Source: UBA6244 sp963676875
Lineage (GTDB): Bacteria; Bacteroidota; Bacteroidia; Bacteroidales; F082
Length of the DNA stretch: 64,000 nucleotides
Reading direction: 5' to 3'
Assembly: GCA_963676875.1 (NCBI GenBank)
Contig: OY781436.1
Span: 1,736,001-1,800,000, forward strand
A program made the translations under genes and the position numbers. The notes under the pieces are model-generated. The model searched no databases. It had not been told where the DNA came from and saw nothing but the letters and a program-made list of their open reading frames with translations. Shown piece by piece: positions 16,587-25,171 of the stretch (position 1 is the stretch's first letter; each line of letters begins with the position of its first letter).

Positions 16587-19337
16587 CTACCTTCTCCCCA
16601 TTTGTATATCAATGCCAGATTTTTTATCAAATTTATTTAAGCGGTATTTTAATGTGATCATGGCATAACGACCGATGGTATTCGACTGTCGTTGAAGGAG
16701 ATAGTTCATTTCACTAAGGCGTTCTATACCTGTATTTTTATCGAGTATATCATACACTTCCAACGTCAGTACTCCTCGGTTGTTTTTCAAGAAATACCGT
16801 GTGATTTCGCCCTTCAGCAAAGGAATATAGACCGATTCGTCGAACGATTGTCCATTGTATCGATGCAGGTCGGCGGTGATTGCCAAATACCAATGGTCGG
16901 ATGGTGTATAAATAATGTCAGAAAAGGCTGTAAAGTTGAAATACACTTTGTTGAGTGATTTTTGAATGGAGTATCGGGCATCATTTAGCTGAAGGGTTGC
17001 TCCTACGGTTATATCCCACTTTTCCTTTTTGCGGTTGTCGGTTTTCAGTGTAAGTGTATGAACCAGGTTGGTAACAATGTTCTGATCTCCGTTTACCAAA
17101 TTTATGCCCCGGTTCCAATCCTCATTTAATCTTGCATTAAAATTAATTCTGAGAGGCCGAATGGGGGTTGAAAAATCAATGCTGGCGCCCGCCCGATAGT
17201 CGTCGGGCACATTGACCAAAGTCAATAGTTGAGTAAGATCGGACATAACGGTTCTGGACCAGTTGATTTTGTCGTGTGTATATCCGGCATTGACCGATGC
17301 AAACAGGGAGATGAGTGAAAATTGGTCGAAATATATCCAATTGAATTGCCCGTTGTGGGTATATTCGGGCTTAAGTTGGTTGTTTCCCTGATACAATTGT
17401 AACGGGTTGGTATTGTTGATGGTGGGTAAAAGTTGGCTGGCCGTTGGAGCGTTTACCGACGATTGATAATTCATGGATAACCGTTTTCCTGTACCCAGAT
17501 CGTAATCCCACGAAAACCCGGGTAAGAAATACCATTGTCGATTGTCCTGTAACGACTGACTGTTCAAAGTGTTTCCGGTGTGGGCATTTTCAAATCCCAC
17601 CGTCATACTCAACTGGCTTTTTTTGGTGTTCCTCTTCACGGAAATTCCGCTTCTAAGCCATTGATATTGGCGATAAAAATCAGGACTAAGCGAATCGATG
17701 ATTTGTTGCTCTCCGGGAGGTATTCCCTGACGTCTGTTGAGCCACTCATCAGTATTTCCGGCACTGACGTTTGGCACCAAATACCAGATAGGAGCCATTT
17801 TGAAAGTGAGGGATGAGGCTACAGAATAGCTGAGCAACCTGTTTTCGTCATTTTGAAAACCAAGATAAACGGAGCTGTCGGGAGGATTGAAAAAGCGTGT
17901 ATTATTGGCCCATTGTGAATTAGTTTGATTGCTTTTGGCCAAAAAGTTGCCTTTTAACTTAAACAACCTCAAGGTCCGTTTCCATTTCTTTAAATACAAG
18001 GCCGACAGCTTCGCAGAATAATCTAAACGGTCGTCGCTCAGTGTGCTTTTCAACTCATTGGTGAGCAGATCAGCTTCGGTACTTTCGGTGAAAGATAGGG
18101 CTTTTGAATTTCCATTGGTTAGGTTGACACCACCGTTGAAGTTAAGGTGTTGGGTGGAGTCGATTCTGTTCTTCCATCCAAAATTAATGCGGTGTGTACG
18201 GTTGCTTGTTCGCTGATTCAGGTCTTCGTTTTGAATATATGAACCTGTTTCAAGAAAGTTATCAGTGACTGTATTTTGGATTAATTTCTTGTCTGCTCCA
18301 CTTCCCAAATAACTGATATTAAATCTGTTGTTCTTATGTGCCTCGTAAGTAAAATTAGCTCCTGCAGCCCCTGACGTTACCAACCCGTTGATGTCCTGAC
18401 CAAAATTGATGGGCATATCGCCATCGCTGCCAATGCTGATTTTACCGCCACCACTCATCAGGCTTTGCAGCCCTCCGGAAAAATTGAGGTAGTCGCTAAA
18501 GGAGAATCCATATTTATTGACATTGTTGAGCATGGCAAGTGCTGCAAATTGGTGTTTTTTGGTAAACCGATAAAGCTTGGCAGCGGCCTGATATCTTTCG
18601 TCGGTGCCCACCCCTGCTGACACATCTCCAAAAATGGCGCTTTTCTTGCCGTCCTTCAAAATCAGGTTGATGGTTTTGGCATAGGTTCCGTCGTCAATTC
18701 CGGTTAATTCGGTTTCGTCCGATTTTTTGTTATACACCTGAACTTTTTCGATGGCATCGGCAGGCAGGTTCTTGGTAGCCACCTGCGGATCGTTGCCAAA
18801 AAATTCCTTTCCGTCCACCAGTACATTCTGTACATTTTCCCCTTGTGCTTTAATGTTTCCGGCCCGGTCAACCTGAACTCCGGGAAGTTTTTTCAATAAA
18901 TCTTCGGCTGCAGCATCGGGTTTAACCTGATAGGAGCCCGCCCCGTATTCAATGGTGTCTTTTTTAATAATAAACGGAATGCGGTCGGCACTTACCTCTA
19001 CCTCCGACAGATTTAACAAAGCCGGTTGCATGGCGATCACCCCCAGGTTATTTCCCGTGGAAAGGGGCAATTCCAATTTTTTGAAAAACGACTGATATCC
19101 CATGTAGGATGTTTGCAGAATATAGCTCCCGGGATGTATGTTTTTTATCTCGAAATGCCCGGTACCGTTAGTAATACCGTAGTAGGCCATGGTAGAATCG
19201 GCCGGGTAAAGCAACACCGCGGTGGCGTAGAGCAAGGGGTTCCCCTGCTCGTCCACCACATCGCCTTTAATCATGGTTTGCTGAGCCCACGACGCCCAGG
19301 CCGGCAAAAACAACAAAAGGAAAACAATCTTTTTCAT
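16587..19337 (-). CDS. Outer membrane beta-barrel protein with CarboxypepD_reg-like N-domain
   Basis: 916 residues with a signal peptide (MKKIVFLLLFLPAWASWAQQ). An N-terminal carboxypeptidase-regulatory-like beta-sandwich (IKGDVVDEQGNPLLYATAVL... PGSYILQTSYMGYQ, about residues 22-100) is followed by a plug-like region (DAAAEDLLKKLPGVQVDRAGNI, VLVDGKEFFGNDP) and a large C-terminal beta-barrel. This is the TonB-receptor-like 'outer membrane beta-barrel' family common in Bacteroidota; substrate is unknown. It lies 16 bp downstream of the GLPGLI gene in one transcript, and a two-component pair is transcribed divergently from the same intergenic region. Confidence 0.9.
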   Translation of the reverse strand: MKKIVFLLLFLPAWASWAQQTMIKGDVVDEQGNPLLYATAVLLYPADSTMAYYGITNGTGHFEIKNIHPGSYILQTSYMGYQSFFKKLELPLSTGNNLGVIAMQPALLNLSEVEVSADRIPFIIKKDTIEYGAGSYQVKPDAAAEDLLKKLPGVQVDRAGNIKAQGENVQNVLVDGKEFFGNDPQVATKNLPADAIEKVQVYNKKSDETELTGIDDGTYAKTINLILKDGKKSAIFGDVSAGVGTDERYQAAAKLYRFTKKHQFAALAMLNNVNKYGFSFSDYLNFSGGLQSLMSGGGKISIGSDGDMPINFGQDINGLVTSGAAGANFTYEAHKNNRFNISYLGSGADKKLIQNTVTDNFLETGSYIQNEDLNQRTSNRTHRINFGWKNRIDSTQHLNFNGGVNLTNGNSKALSFTESTEADLLTNELKSTLSDDRLDYSAKLSALYLKKWKRTLRLFKLKGNFLAKSNQTNSQWANNTRFFNPPDSSVYLGFQNDENRLLSYSVASSLTFKMAPIWYLVPNVSAGNTDEWLNRRQGIPPGEQQIIDSLSPDFYRQYQWLRSGISVKRNTKKSQLSMTVGFENAHTGNTLNSQSLQDNRQWYFLPGFSWDYDLGTGKRLSMNYQSSVNAPTASQLLPTINNTNPLQLYQGNNQLKPEYTHNGQFNWIYFDQFSLISLFASVNAGYTHDKINWSRTVMSDLTQLLTLVNVPDDYRAGASIDFSTPIRPLRINFNARLNEDWNRGINLVNGDQNIVTNLVHTLTLKTDNRKKEKWDITVGATLQLNDARYSIQKSLNKVYFNFTAFSDIIYTPSDHWYLAITADLHRYNGQSFDESVYIPLLKGEITRYFLKNNRGVLTLEVYDILDKNTGIERLSEMNYLLQRQSNTIGRYAMITLKYRLNKFDKKSGIDIQMGRR

Positions 19338-19353
19338 TTGGACACCTCCTCAC

Positions 19354-20124
19354 CTATTGACTTATCTTCATGATAATGGTTTGGCCTTCACCACCTTCAC
19401 TACCCATTTCTTTGGTTTTTTCGTCCACGATGGAAAGATATTTTTCGAGACTCACCTTTTTTCCTTTGTTGGGTTTATGCAATTTGTCGGGATCCACTTT
19501 GGCCAGCTCCACGGTTTTGGCGGTAAGCGTTCTTTCTCCATCATTCACATCCACCTTCAACACCATTCCCGGCAGACCAACAAAGTCATCGGGACCGGTG
19601 GAAACGGGAATGGCAGGGGTAAACCACGCTTTTACTATTTTGGAGGTGTCGTTTTTAATGGCTTCCTGACATGGGTAGCCCAGAATCACCTGTTGATTTC
19701 CGGTCAGCTTCCATTCTTCCTTTGGCATGTCGGAGGTGATCAGAAATTTTCGTGTCATGAACTCTTTCTGTTGTATCATTTTCCGGTTTTTAAGGTCGTA
19801 ATAAACAATATTTTCAGGAGTACTCATCATGATTTTCACTGTGGCCCCTCCCATTTCCTCTTCCATGGAGCCGTCGGACGCTTCGTTAAGGTTTTCGTAT
19901 CTGCAAACCTTGTCGTTGAAATACAGGATGGTGTTTGTTCGGTTATCCTTGGGCATTTTTTCCATCATTTCGGGAGGCATTCCGTCCACTACAATGTCTA
20001 ACTTCATCACATCTTCATAGGTGATGGCGCCTTCGGTACGCACCTCGTTTTTTTCTGTTTGCGCATTTACAGTCATCATGACAACAGATGCAAACATGGC
20101 TAAGAATATTTTTTTCATTTCCAT
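19354..20124 (-). CDS. GLPGLI family exported protein
   Basis: 256 residues with a signal peptide ending VNAQTEKN. The naming motif appears as FVGLPGMVLKVDVNDG, along with the family's GYPCQEAIK block (here QQVILGYPCQEA) and a C-terminal segment that ends before a barrel-gene partner. GLPGLI proteins are frequently paired with CarboxypepD_reg/outer-membrane barrel genes; their function is not known. ATG codons at residues 1 and 3 are both possible starts (20124 or 20118). First gene of the operon, with a -7 element at 20163-20170 and phased repeats just upstream. Confidence 0.9.
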   Translation of the reverse strand: MEMKKIFLAMFASVVMMTVNAQTEKNEVRTEGAITYEDVMKLDIVVDGMPPEMMEKMPKDNRTNTILYFNDKVCRYENLNEASDGSMEEEMGGATVKIMMSTPENIVYYDLKNRKMIQQKEFMTRKFLITSDMPKEEWKLTGNQQVILGYPCQEAIKNDTSKIVKAWFTPAIPVSTGPDDFVGLPGMVLKVDVNDGERTLTAKTVELAKVDPDKLHKPNKGKKVSLEKYLSIVDEKTKEMGSEGGEGQTIIMKISQ

Positions 20125-20162
20125 TGAGATTTAGTTAATATTTCCATGAATTAATTTTGAAC

Positions 20163-20170
20163 CAAAAGTA
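20163..20170 (-). promoter_or_regulatory. -7 element for the GLPGLI-barrel operon
   Basis: On the minus strand it reads TACTTTTG (TAnnTTTG). About 20 bp upstream, where a -33 TTG is expected, there is instead the first AGGTTAAT repeat, so the promoter looks activator-dependent. Confidence 0.55.
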
Positions 20171-20190
20171 AAAGGGCAGCGGGTTGGTGT

Positions 20191-20229
20191 AGGTTAATGC
20201 CAAACCAATTAAGGTTAATTAAGGTTAAT
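20191..20229. promoter_or_regulatory. Phased direct repeats, candidate response-regulator operator
   Basis: AGGTTAAT occurs at 20191, 20212 and 20222: spacings of 21 and 10 bp, two and one helical turns. The array lies between the divergent -7 elements of the GLPGLI operon and the sensor-regulator operon. OmpR/PhoB-type regulators bind 10-11-bp-phased direct repeats, and the adjacent regulator (21821-22516) is of that class. Confidence 0.55.
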
Positions 20230-20232
20230 CCG

Positions 20233-20263
20233 TTGATTGCGAATACTGTTTAGTGTACTTTTG
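20233..20263 (+). promoter_or_regulatory. Promoter of the two-component operon
   Basis: TACTTTTG at 20256-20263 (-7) with TTG at 20233-20235 (-33) and a 20-bp spacer, a good match to the Bacteroidota consensus. It is 17 bp before the kinase ATG. Confidence 0.6.
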
Positions 20264-20279
20264 TGGATGAAAAGTTGAA

Positions 20280-21824
20280 ATGAAAAAACTCAGAAACATA
20301 TCGCACATCAGGTGGCTGATCATTTGCAGTCAGGTATTGCTTACCCTGTTTCTGGGCTATTGGCTCTATACACAGTATGCTGAAAACAAAAGCCTGTTGA
20401 CCAAAGATATTGAAAGAGGGCTCCGGCAATCGGAACAACAGGTATTGGATTCCATGCTGGCCACGCAATTGATTGATCCCATTTTGAGCGACACAAATTT
20501 CAGCAAGGTGATTATGATCAGGCCAACAGGTGCCGATTCACTTACCCTCTCTTCATCTTATACATACGACCATGATACGGTGAGCCAAATATTTATGCAT
20601 TTGGGTAATGGCGGAGAAGAATCGGCCAAACTTGCGGACCTACCTGACGATACCCAAAGTCAGATAAATATTATCATCAACGACAGCCTCCCGGGCGGAC
20701 ATGATACCACCTACCTCAACATGGCATTTCAAGATACGAGCAACAAGCTTTTATTGAAGAGTGTTCGACTGCTGATTAATTCCGTGGAAAAAATTAACTC
20801 CGGTGAACAAAGCCTTTCCACGTATTTTATCACGAAAGTTGACACCTCGCTGCTCATCTCGCTTTTCGACCGGTTTTTGAATAAAGAATACGGCGGTTTT
20901 ACCGTAAGGTGGAATGCAAGCGACAGTATTTCAAGCAACAACCATCATTTTCCGGGTTTGGTTGTGAAAAGCGAATTGCTCGCGAATAAATACCTTGCAA
21001 CCATTGGTCATTACCATATTTATCTCCTCAAAACAATTCTCCCTCAGCTGACATTTGCCATCATATTACTGCTAATCACCACGTTGGCATTCAGAATGGC
21101 CTATGTCAACCTGAAAAATCAACGAAAGCTTATCGCGCTCAAAAACGACTTTATCTCGAATATTACCCACGAACTTAAAACCCCCGTTTCAACGGTAAAG
21201 GTAGCGTTGGAGGCTTTGCTGGATTTTGACATGAAAAAAGACCCCACCCGAACCAAAGAATACCTGGAAATGTCCCATAGCGAAATGAACCGACTCGATT
21301 TGTTGGTCAATCAGGTGCTGAACAACTCAGCTCTGGAGGAGGGAAAGCCCTTTATTACCATGCAGCCAATCAATTTGAACAAGCTTGTGGAAGAAGTGCT
21401 GTTTTCTATGCAAACACGGTTTGAACAAGCACATGCTGAAATAAAGTGGGAAGCGGGCGAGAAGGAAATTCCGGTTCATGCCGACAAGTTTCATATTCAC
21501 GGGGTGTTGGTTAATTTGCTGGACAACAGTTTGAAATACTGCCGTGAAAAACCGAAGATATCCATTCAGGTACGGCAGCAAAACAGCGAAACCCTGGTAA
21601 TTGTTAAAGACAATGGTATGGGTATTCCCGACGAATATCTGGACAAGGTTTTCGAGAAATTTTTCAGGGTGCCCACTGCCAACCTGCACAATGTGAAGGG
21701 CTACGGACTTGGTTTGAATTATGCTGCTTTGGTGATGCAGCAGCATCAAGGCGGCATCAAGGTAAAAAATCTGGATGCAGGAGGCTGTCAGTTCACCCTT
21801 GTTTTTCCGGCATTAGCGCAATGA
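20280..21824 (+). CDS. Membrane sensor histidine kinase (HisKA/HATPase)
   Basis: 514 residues. TM1 is at about 12-30, a periplasmic sensor region of ~220 residues follows, then TM2 at about 253-273. The H-box is FISNITHELKTPVS with His297; the ATP-binding N, G1 and G2 boxes are visible as NLLDNSLKYC, VKDNGMGIP and VKGYGLGLNYA. It autophosphorylates and passes phosphate to the OmpR-type regulator whose ATG overlaps its stop by 4 bp. The periplasmic domain matches no family I can name. The divergent GLPGLI/barrel operon is the probable target. Confidence 0.92.
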   Translation: MKKLRNISHIRWLIICSQVLLTLFLGYWLYTQYAENKSLLTKDIERGLRQSEQQVLDSMLATQLIDPILSDTNFSKVIMIRPTGADSLTLSSSYTYDHDTVSQIFMHLGNGGEESAKLADLPDDTQSQINIIINDSLPGGHDTTYLNMAFQDTSNKLLLKSVRLLINSVEKINSGEQSLSTYFITKVDTSLLISLFDRFLNKEYGGFTVRWNASDSISSNNHHFPGLVVKSELLANKYLATIGHYHIYLLKTILPQLTFAIILLLITTLAFRMAYVNLKNQRKLIALKNDFISNITHELKTPVSTVKVALEALLDFDMKKDPTRTKEYLEMSHSEMNRLDLLVNQVLNNSALEEGKPFITMQPINLNKLVEEVLFSMQTRFEQAHAEIKWEAGEKEIPVHADKFHIHGVLVNLLDNSLKYCREKPKISIQVRQQNSETLVIVKDNGMGIPDEYLDKVFEKFFRVPTANLHNVKGYGLGLNYAALVMQQHQGGIKVKNLDAGGCQFTLVFPALAQ

Positions 21825-22516
21825 AACGAAAGATACTATACATAGAAGACGAGCCCTTTTTGGGAAAAATAGTAAAAGAAACCTTGGAAAGTCAGGATTT
21901 TGAGGTGTTGCTGATTGGTGATGGCGCCAAGGTGATGGCGGCATTTGATACCTTTAGCCCTGAGCTATGTATTTTGGATGTGATGCTGCCCCATGTTGAC
22001 GGATTTACATTGGGGCGACAGATTCGGAGTCGTTTTGGCAGGCTTCCCATCATTTTTGTAACAGCCAAAATTGAAACAAACGACCTGATTCAGGGTTTTG
22101 AAAGCGGCGGCACCGACTACATTAAGAAACCATTTAGCATTAAGGAGTTGATTGCCCGAATCAATAACCAACTGAATATCACACAACTGTCGGCGAAGCA
22201 AGGGGCAGAAGAAAGCGCACCCATTGCCTTGGGCAACTATTTGTTTTTACCCGATCGATACGAATTGATTTTGAAGAAGCAGGTGAGAAAACTATCCTTG
22301 CGGGAAGCAGAGGTACTGACCATGTTGGCAGCCAACCGCAACCAATCCACCGACCGCAAATCGATGTTGATGCGTATTTGGGGCGACGACTCCTATTACA
22401 ACTCACGAACACTTGATGTGTATGTACGAAAACTTCGATCCTATTTGAGTGACGACCCACGCATCGAAATCATTACATTAAAGGGAAAAGGGTATCAGTT
22501 TGTGGTGCCGGGATGA
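21821..22516 (+). CDS. OmpR-family response regulator
   Basis: 231 residues: receiver domain with phosphoacceptor Asp53 (ELCILDVMLPHVDG), conserved Thr and Lys (FVTAK, YIKKPF), then a winged-helix DNA-binding domain at about 135-230 (LSLREAEVLTMLAANRNQ, RTLDVYVRKLRSYL, ITLKGKGYQFVV). Translationally coupled to the kinase (ATGA overlap). Expected to bind direct repeats such as those at 20191-20229. Confidence 0.93.
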   Translation: MKRKILYIEDEPFLGKIVKETLESQDFEVLLIGDGAKVMAAFDTFSPELCILDVMLPHVDGFTLGRQIRSRFGRLPIIFVTAKIETNDLIQGFESGGTDYIKKPFSIKELIARINNQLNITQLSAKQGAEESAPIALGNYLFLPDRYELILKKQVRKLSLREAEVLTMLAANRNQSTDRKSMLMRIWGDDSYYNSRTLDVYVRKLRSYLSDDPRIEIITLKGKGYQFVVPG

Positions 22517-22783
22517 AATTAACCACCTCGCCTCATGACGACAGGAAAAAGAGTCAGAATCTTCAGGAAACAACCGTTGGCACATGCCCACTTGTTATGA
22601 GTATTGCCGTTTACATTTGAGTTGGGAAAATACAGAAGGACTTTCTGTGCCTGAAAACATCCTTCGCAAACCGGAATTATATTTCACTGGAATATCTTGC
22701 CTTCTACCTGCAATATTTCCCTTTTGCTTAAAACCACTATCAAATTTTATTTTATTGACTTACTTTTACTGTCACAATTAATC

Positions 22784-23878
22784 ATGGGCATGAGGAATGA
22801 TCTTGCAAATTGGGATAAAAGAAAAGATTTGTTTTTTTGGGTTGTTCAAATTAGCATTTGGACGATCTACTTCTTTTATAACTATCGGATTGTTCACGGG
22901 GTAAATTACGACAAGAATCCTGAACAATTTTTTATCGTTACCACTTACCTTGTTTTGTTTTGCTACTTCGGCATTCCGCTCACTTTGGTCATCAGGCGTA
23001 TTATGCGAAGAGCTATCGACAAAGGCTATCAAGCGGTTAATTTGCTTCTGGTTTTGATTGGTTTATCGTTGGTGCTTGCCAATATTTGGTTTTTAGAAAC
23101 ATATTTTATGGATTACGTGCTCCGTTTATTAGGCATGCAAACCAATTCTTTTTCACTGCGATTCTATTTTTGGGAGTTGTTTGCTGCCATGCTGCTATTG
23201 GTAAGCTGGGGAGCGGTTTATACATTTATCAAACTCTATGAAAACTGGATGGAACAAAAAAACCAAACAGCCGGTGCTTTGCTTTTGGCCGAAAATGCCA
23301 ACCTCAAAATGTTGCGGTACCAACTCAATCCCCACTTCTTGTTCAACAGTCTGGGCTCGTTGCGGGCTTTGATAAGAAAGGACAAGGATAAGGCAGAAGA
23401 AATGCTCAACAGTATTACCGATTTTCTTCGTTACTCACTGGTGGTTAAGGCCGATAGAGAAATCCCTTTCAGAGAAGAATTTAATGCCACAAAAAACTAT
23501 TTTGCCATCGAAAAAATAAGATTTGGCGATAAACTAAAACTACATTTTCATGTGGATCCGGCTGCCGAATATTTCCCGGTTCCGTCCTTCATTTTACATC
23601 CACTGGTCGAAAATGCCGTAAAATACGGTATGATTACAAGCGACCAGGTGTTATCCATCACCCTTCGTGCTGAAGTGGTTAAAGACAGCCTCCACATAGA
23701 AATCACCAATTCAGGACACTGGTATTCAAGCCCCGACAAAAAAGGAACACAAAACGGGTTAAAAAATGTAAAAGATCGCTTGCAAATTCATTATCCAGAA
23801 CAACACACCTTTGAAATCGAAAAAACGGATGAATTTGTAAAAATAAACATAGAACTAAACCGACCTCTTCCTTTATGA
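22784..23878 (+). CDS. LytS-type sensor histidine kinase (His_kinase PF06580)
   Basis: 364 residues from the ATG at 22784 (MGMRNDLANWDKRKDLFF); the open frame upstream to 22697 begins with a poor extension. Four predicted TM helices occupy about residues 15-150, followed by a linker and the His_kinase domain, with the phosphoacceptor His184 in LRYQLNPHFLFNSLG and the ATPase N-box HPLVENAVKYG. This is the LytS/YehU class that works with LytTR regulators. Its partner begins 4 bp before its stop. No adjacent output gene is obvious, so the regulon is unknown. Confidence 0.9.
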   Translation: MGMRNDLANWDKRKDLFFWVVQISIWTIYFFYNYRIVHGVNYDKNPEQFFIVTTYLVLFCYFGIPLTLVIRRIMRRAIDKGYQAVNLLLVLIGLSLVLANIWFLETYFMDYVLRLLGMQTNSFSLRFYFWELFAAMLLLVSWGAVYTFIKLYENWMEQKNQTAGALLLAENANLKMLRYQLNPHFLFNSLGSLRALIRKDKDKAEEMLNSITDFLRYSLVVKADREIPFREEFNATKNYFAIEKIRFGDKLKLHFHVDPAAEYFPVPSFILHPLVENAVKYGMITSDQVLSITLRAEVVKDSLHIEITNSGHWYSSPDKKGTQNGLKNVKDRLQIHYPEQHTFEIEKTDEFVKINIELNRPLPL

Positions 23879-24606
23879 AAGATCAGAAATTCAATACGTT
23901 AATTGTTGATGATGAAGAACTTGCCCGAAGCGACCTCAAATCGGTGATCGAGCCTTTCAGGCAAATAAATGTAGTAGGCGAAGCCGACAATCTGACGAGC
24001 GCCAAAGCATTTCTGGAAAAGAATAACATCGATCTGGTTTTTCTGGATATCCAGCTGGGTCGTGAAAACGGATTCGATTTGATAAAATTCATCCCTTCGG
24101 AGACTTCCATCATATTTGTTACTGCTTTTGATGAATATGCCATCAGGGCCTTTGAAGTAAATGCCCAGGATTATCTCCTCAAACCCGTCATGACCGAGAG
24201 GCTGGCAAAAACGCTGGAACGACTGGAAGATAAGAACTCCACCACCGCAGCCGTTGATGAAAAAAGACTCAAGGCAGGCGACAGCATCTTTGTTCGGATG
24301 AACAACAACTACGAGTTCTTTAATATCGATCAAATTTTATATCTCTCGGCTTTCGACGATTATAGCGAAGTAACTACCATTGATGGCCATAAAAAATTGG
24401 TGCTGAAATCATTAAAAGAATGGGAAAACAGGTTGCCCGAAAAACTGTTTTGCCGCATCCACCGGTCCACCATCATCAACATAGTGATGGTAGAACGCAT
24501 AGAGCCATGGTTTAATTACTCGTATAGAGTATATCTAAAAACACAAGATAAACCCTTGATTATGAGCCGGAGGTATTTTGGCGTGATTAAGGATAAATTG
24601 GGATAA
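23875..24606 (+). CDS. LytTR-family response regulator
   Basis: 243 residues: receiver domain with Asp58 (IDLVFLDIQLGRENG) and Lys in YLLKPV, then a LytTR DNA-binding domain from about residue 140 (IFVRMNNNYEFFNIDQILYLSAFDDYSEV..., LFCRIHRSTIINI). Overlaps the kinase gene by 4 bp, so the pair is co-translated. Confidence 0.93.
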   Translation: MKDQKFNTLIVDDEELARSDLKSVIEPFRQINVVGEADNLTSAKAFLEKNNIDLVFLDIQLGRENGFDLIKFIPSETSIIFVTAFDEYAIRAFEVNAQDYLLKPVMTERLAKTLERLEDKNSTTAAVDEKRLKAGDSIFVRMNNNYEFFNIDQILYLSAFDDYSEVTTIDGHKKLVLKSLKEWENRLPEKLFCRIHRSTIINIVMVERIEPWFNYSYRVYLKTQDKPLIMSRRYFGVIKDKLG

Positions 24607-25171
24607 GCAGTTAAGTAAGAAGAACAAACTTTTTAGTTTTATTCGGTTAGGTCGTATTGTTGATGTATGTAGAAAGAATTGGTACAATAGATAATACGAC
24701 CCCGTAGGGTCGAATGATAACACCTTCATTAATTAATACAGGTAGTTTTGATCAACTACCTGCAAAGTGGTTTCAGGACAAACGTTAAGATAAACGCCCA
24801 AAGGTGCAGCGCACTACAATCTTTGTAAAAAATGTAACTGTCTGAATTAGAGGTGCAGCGCTCCGTAAATTAAATGACACCACACTAAAAAATTGATTTC
24901 GTGCTTTTTTTTTGGTCGAAAAAGAGTTTCGCTCCGCTGGAGCTGATGGGGTTTTTTCGTTCAAGTCATTTATAAATATCCGGCTACGCTGTAGCCATAT
25001 TCATCGCCTGACTTCGACACCGGGACACCCATTTTAAAATTAAATATTCCATCGTGGAGTCCACTCCGAAAACTTGCCCTGAGCGAAGCCAAAGGGACTG
25101 CGGAACTTTGCGAAAAACTCCGCGGGCTTTGCAGTTAAATATTTGTTTTGATACATCGGTACGGACTCACT
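24607..25171. repeat. Repeat-rich intergenic gap (REP-like hairpins)
   Basis: No gene seen. Contents: (a) GGTCGTATT at 24650-24658 can pair with AATACGACC at 24693-24701, while CGACCC (24697-24702) can instead pair with GGGTCG (24707-24712); (b) AGGTGCAGCGC occurs at 24802 and 24851, the first forming GTGC-AGC-GCAC; (c) GCTCC-GCT-GGAGC at 24931-24943; (d) GGCTAC-GCT-GTAGCC at 24982-24996; (e) CCCTGAGCGAAGCCAAAGGG near 25077-25096. The ATACGACCCC...GGGTCGAATG frame of (a) is shared with the element at 51371-51398. These are families of short intergenic palindromes rather than genes. Confidence 0.7.

Noticed and set aside
19357..20001. 214-residue frame antisense to the GLPGLI gene
   Set aside because: Phe/His-rich mirror of the real gene on the other strand; the GLPGLI motif and signal peptide settle which strand codes.
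22697..22783. Longer N-terminus for the LytS kinase at 22784
   Set aside because: The extra 29 residues begin at a weak position and add a Cys-containing hydrophobic stretch not needed for the four-TM topology; the ATG at 22784 gives the usual family start.
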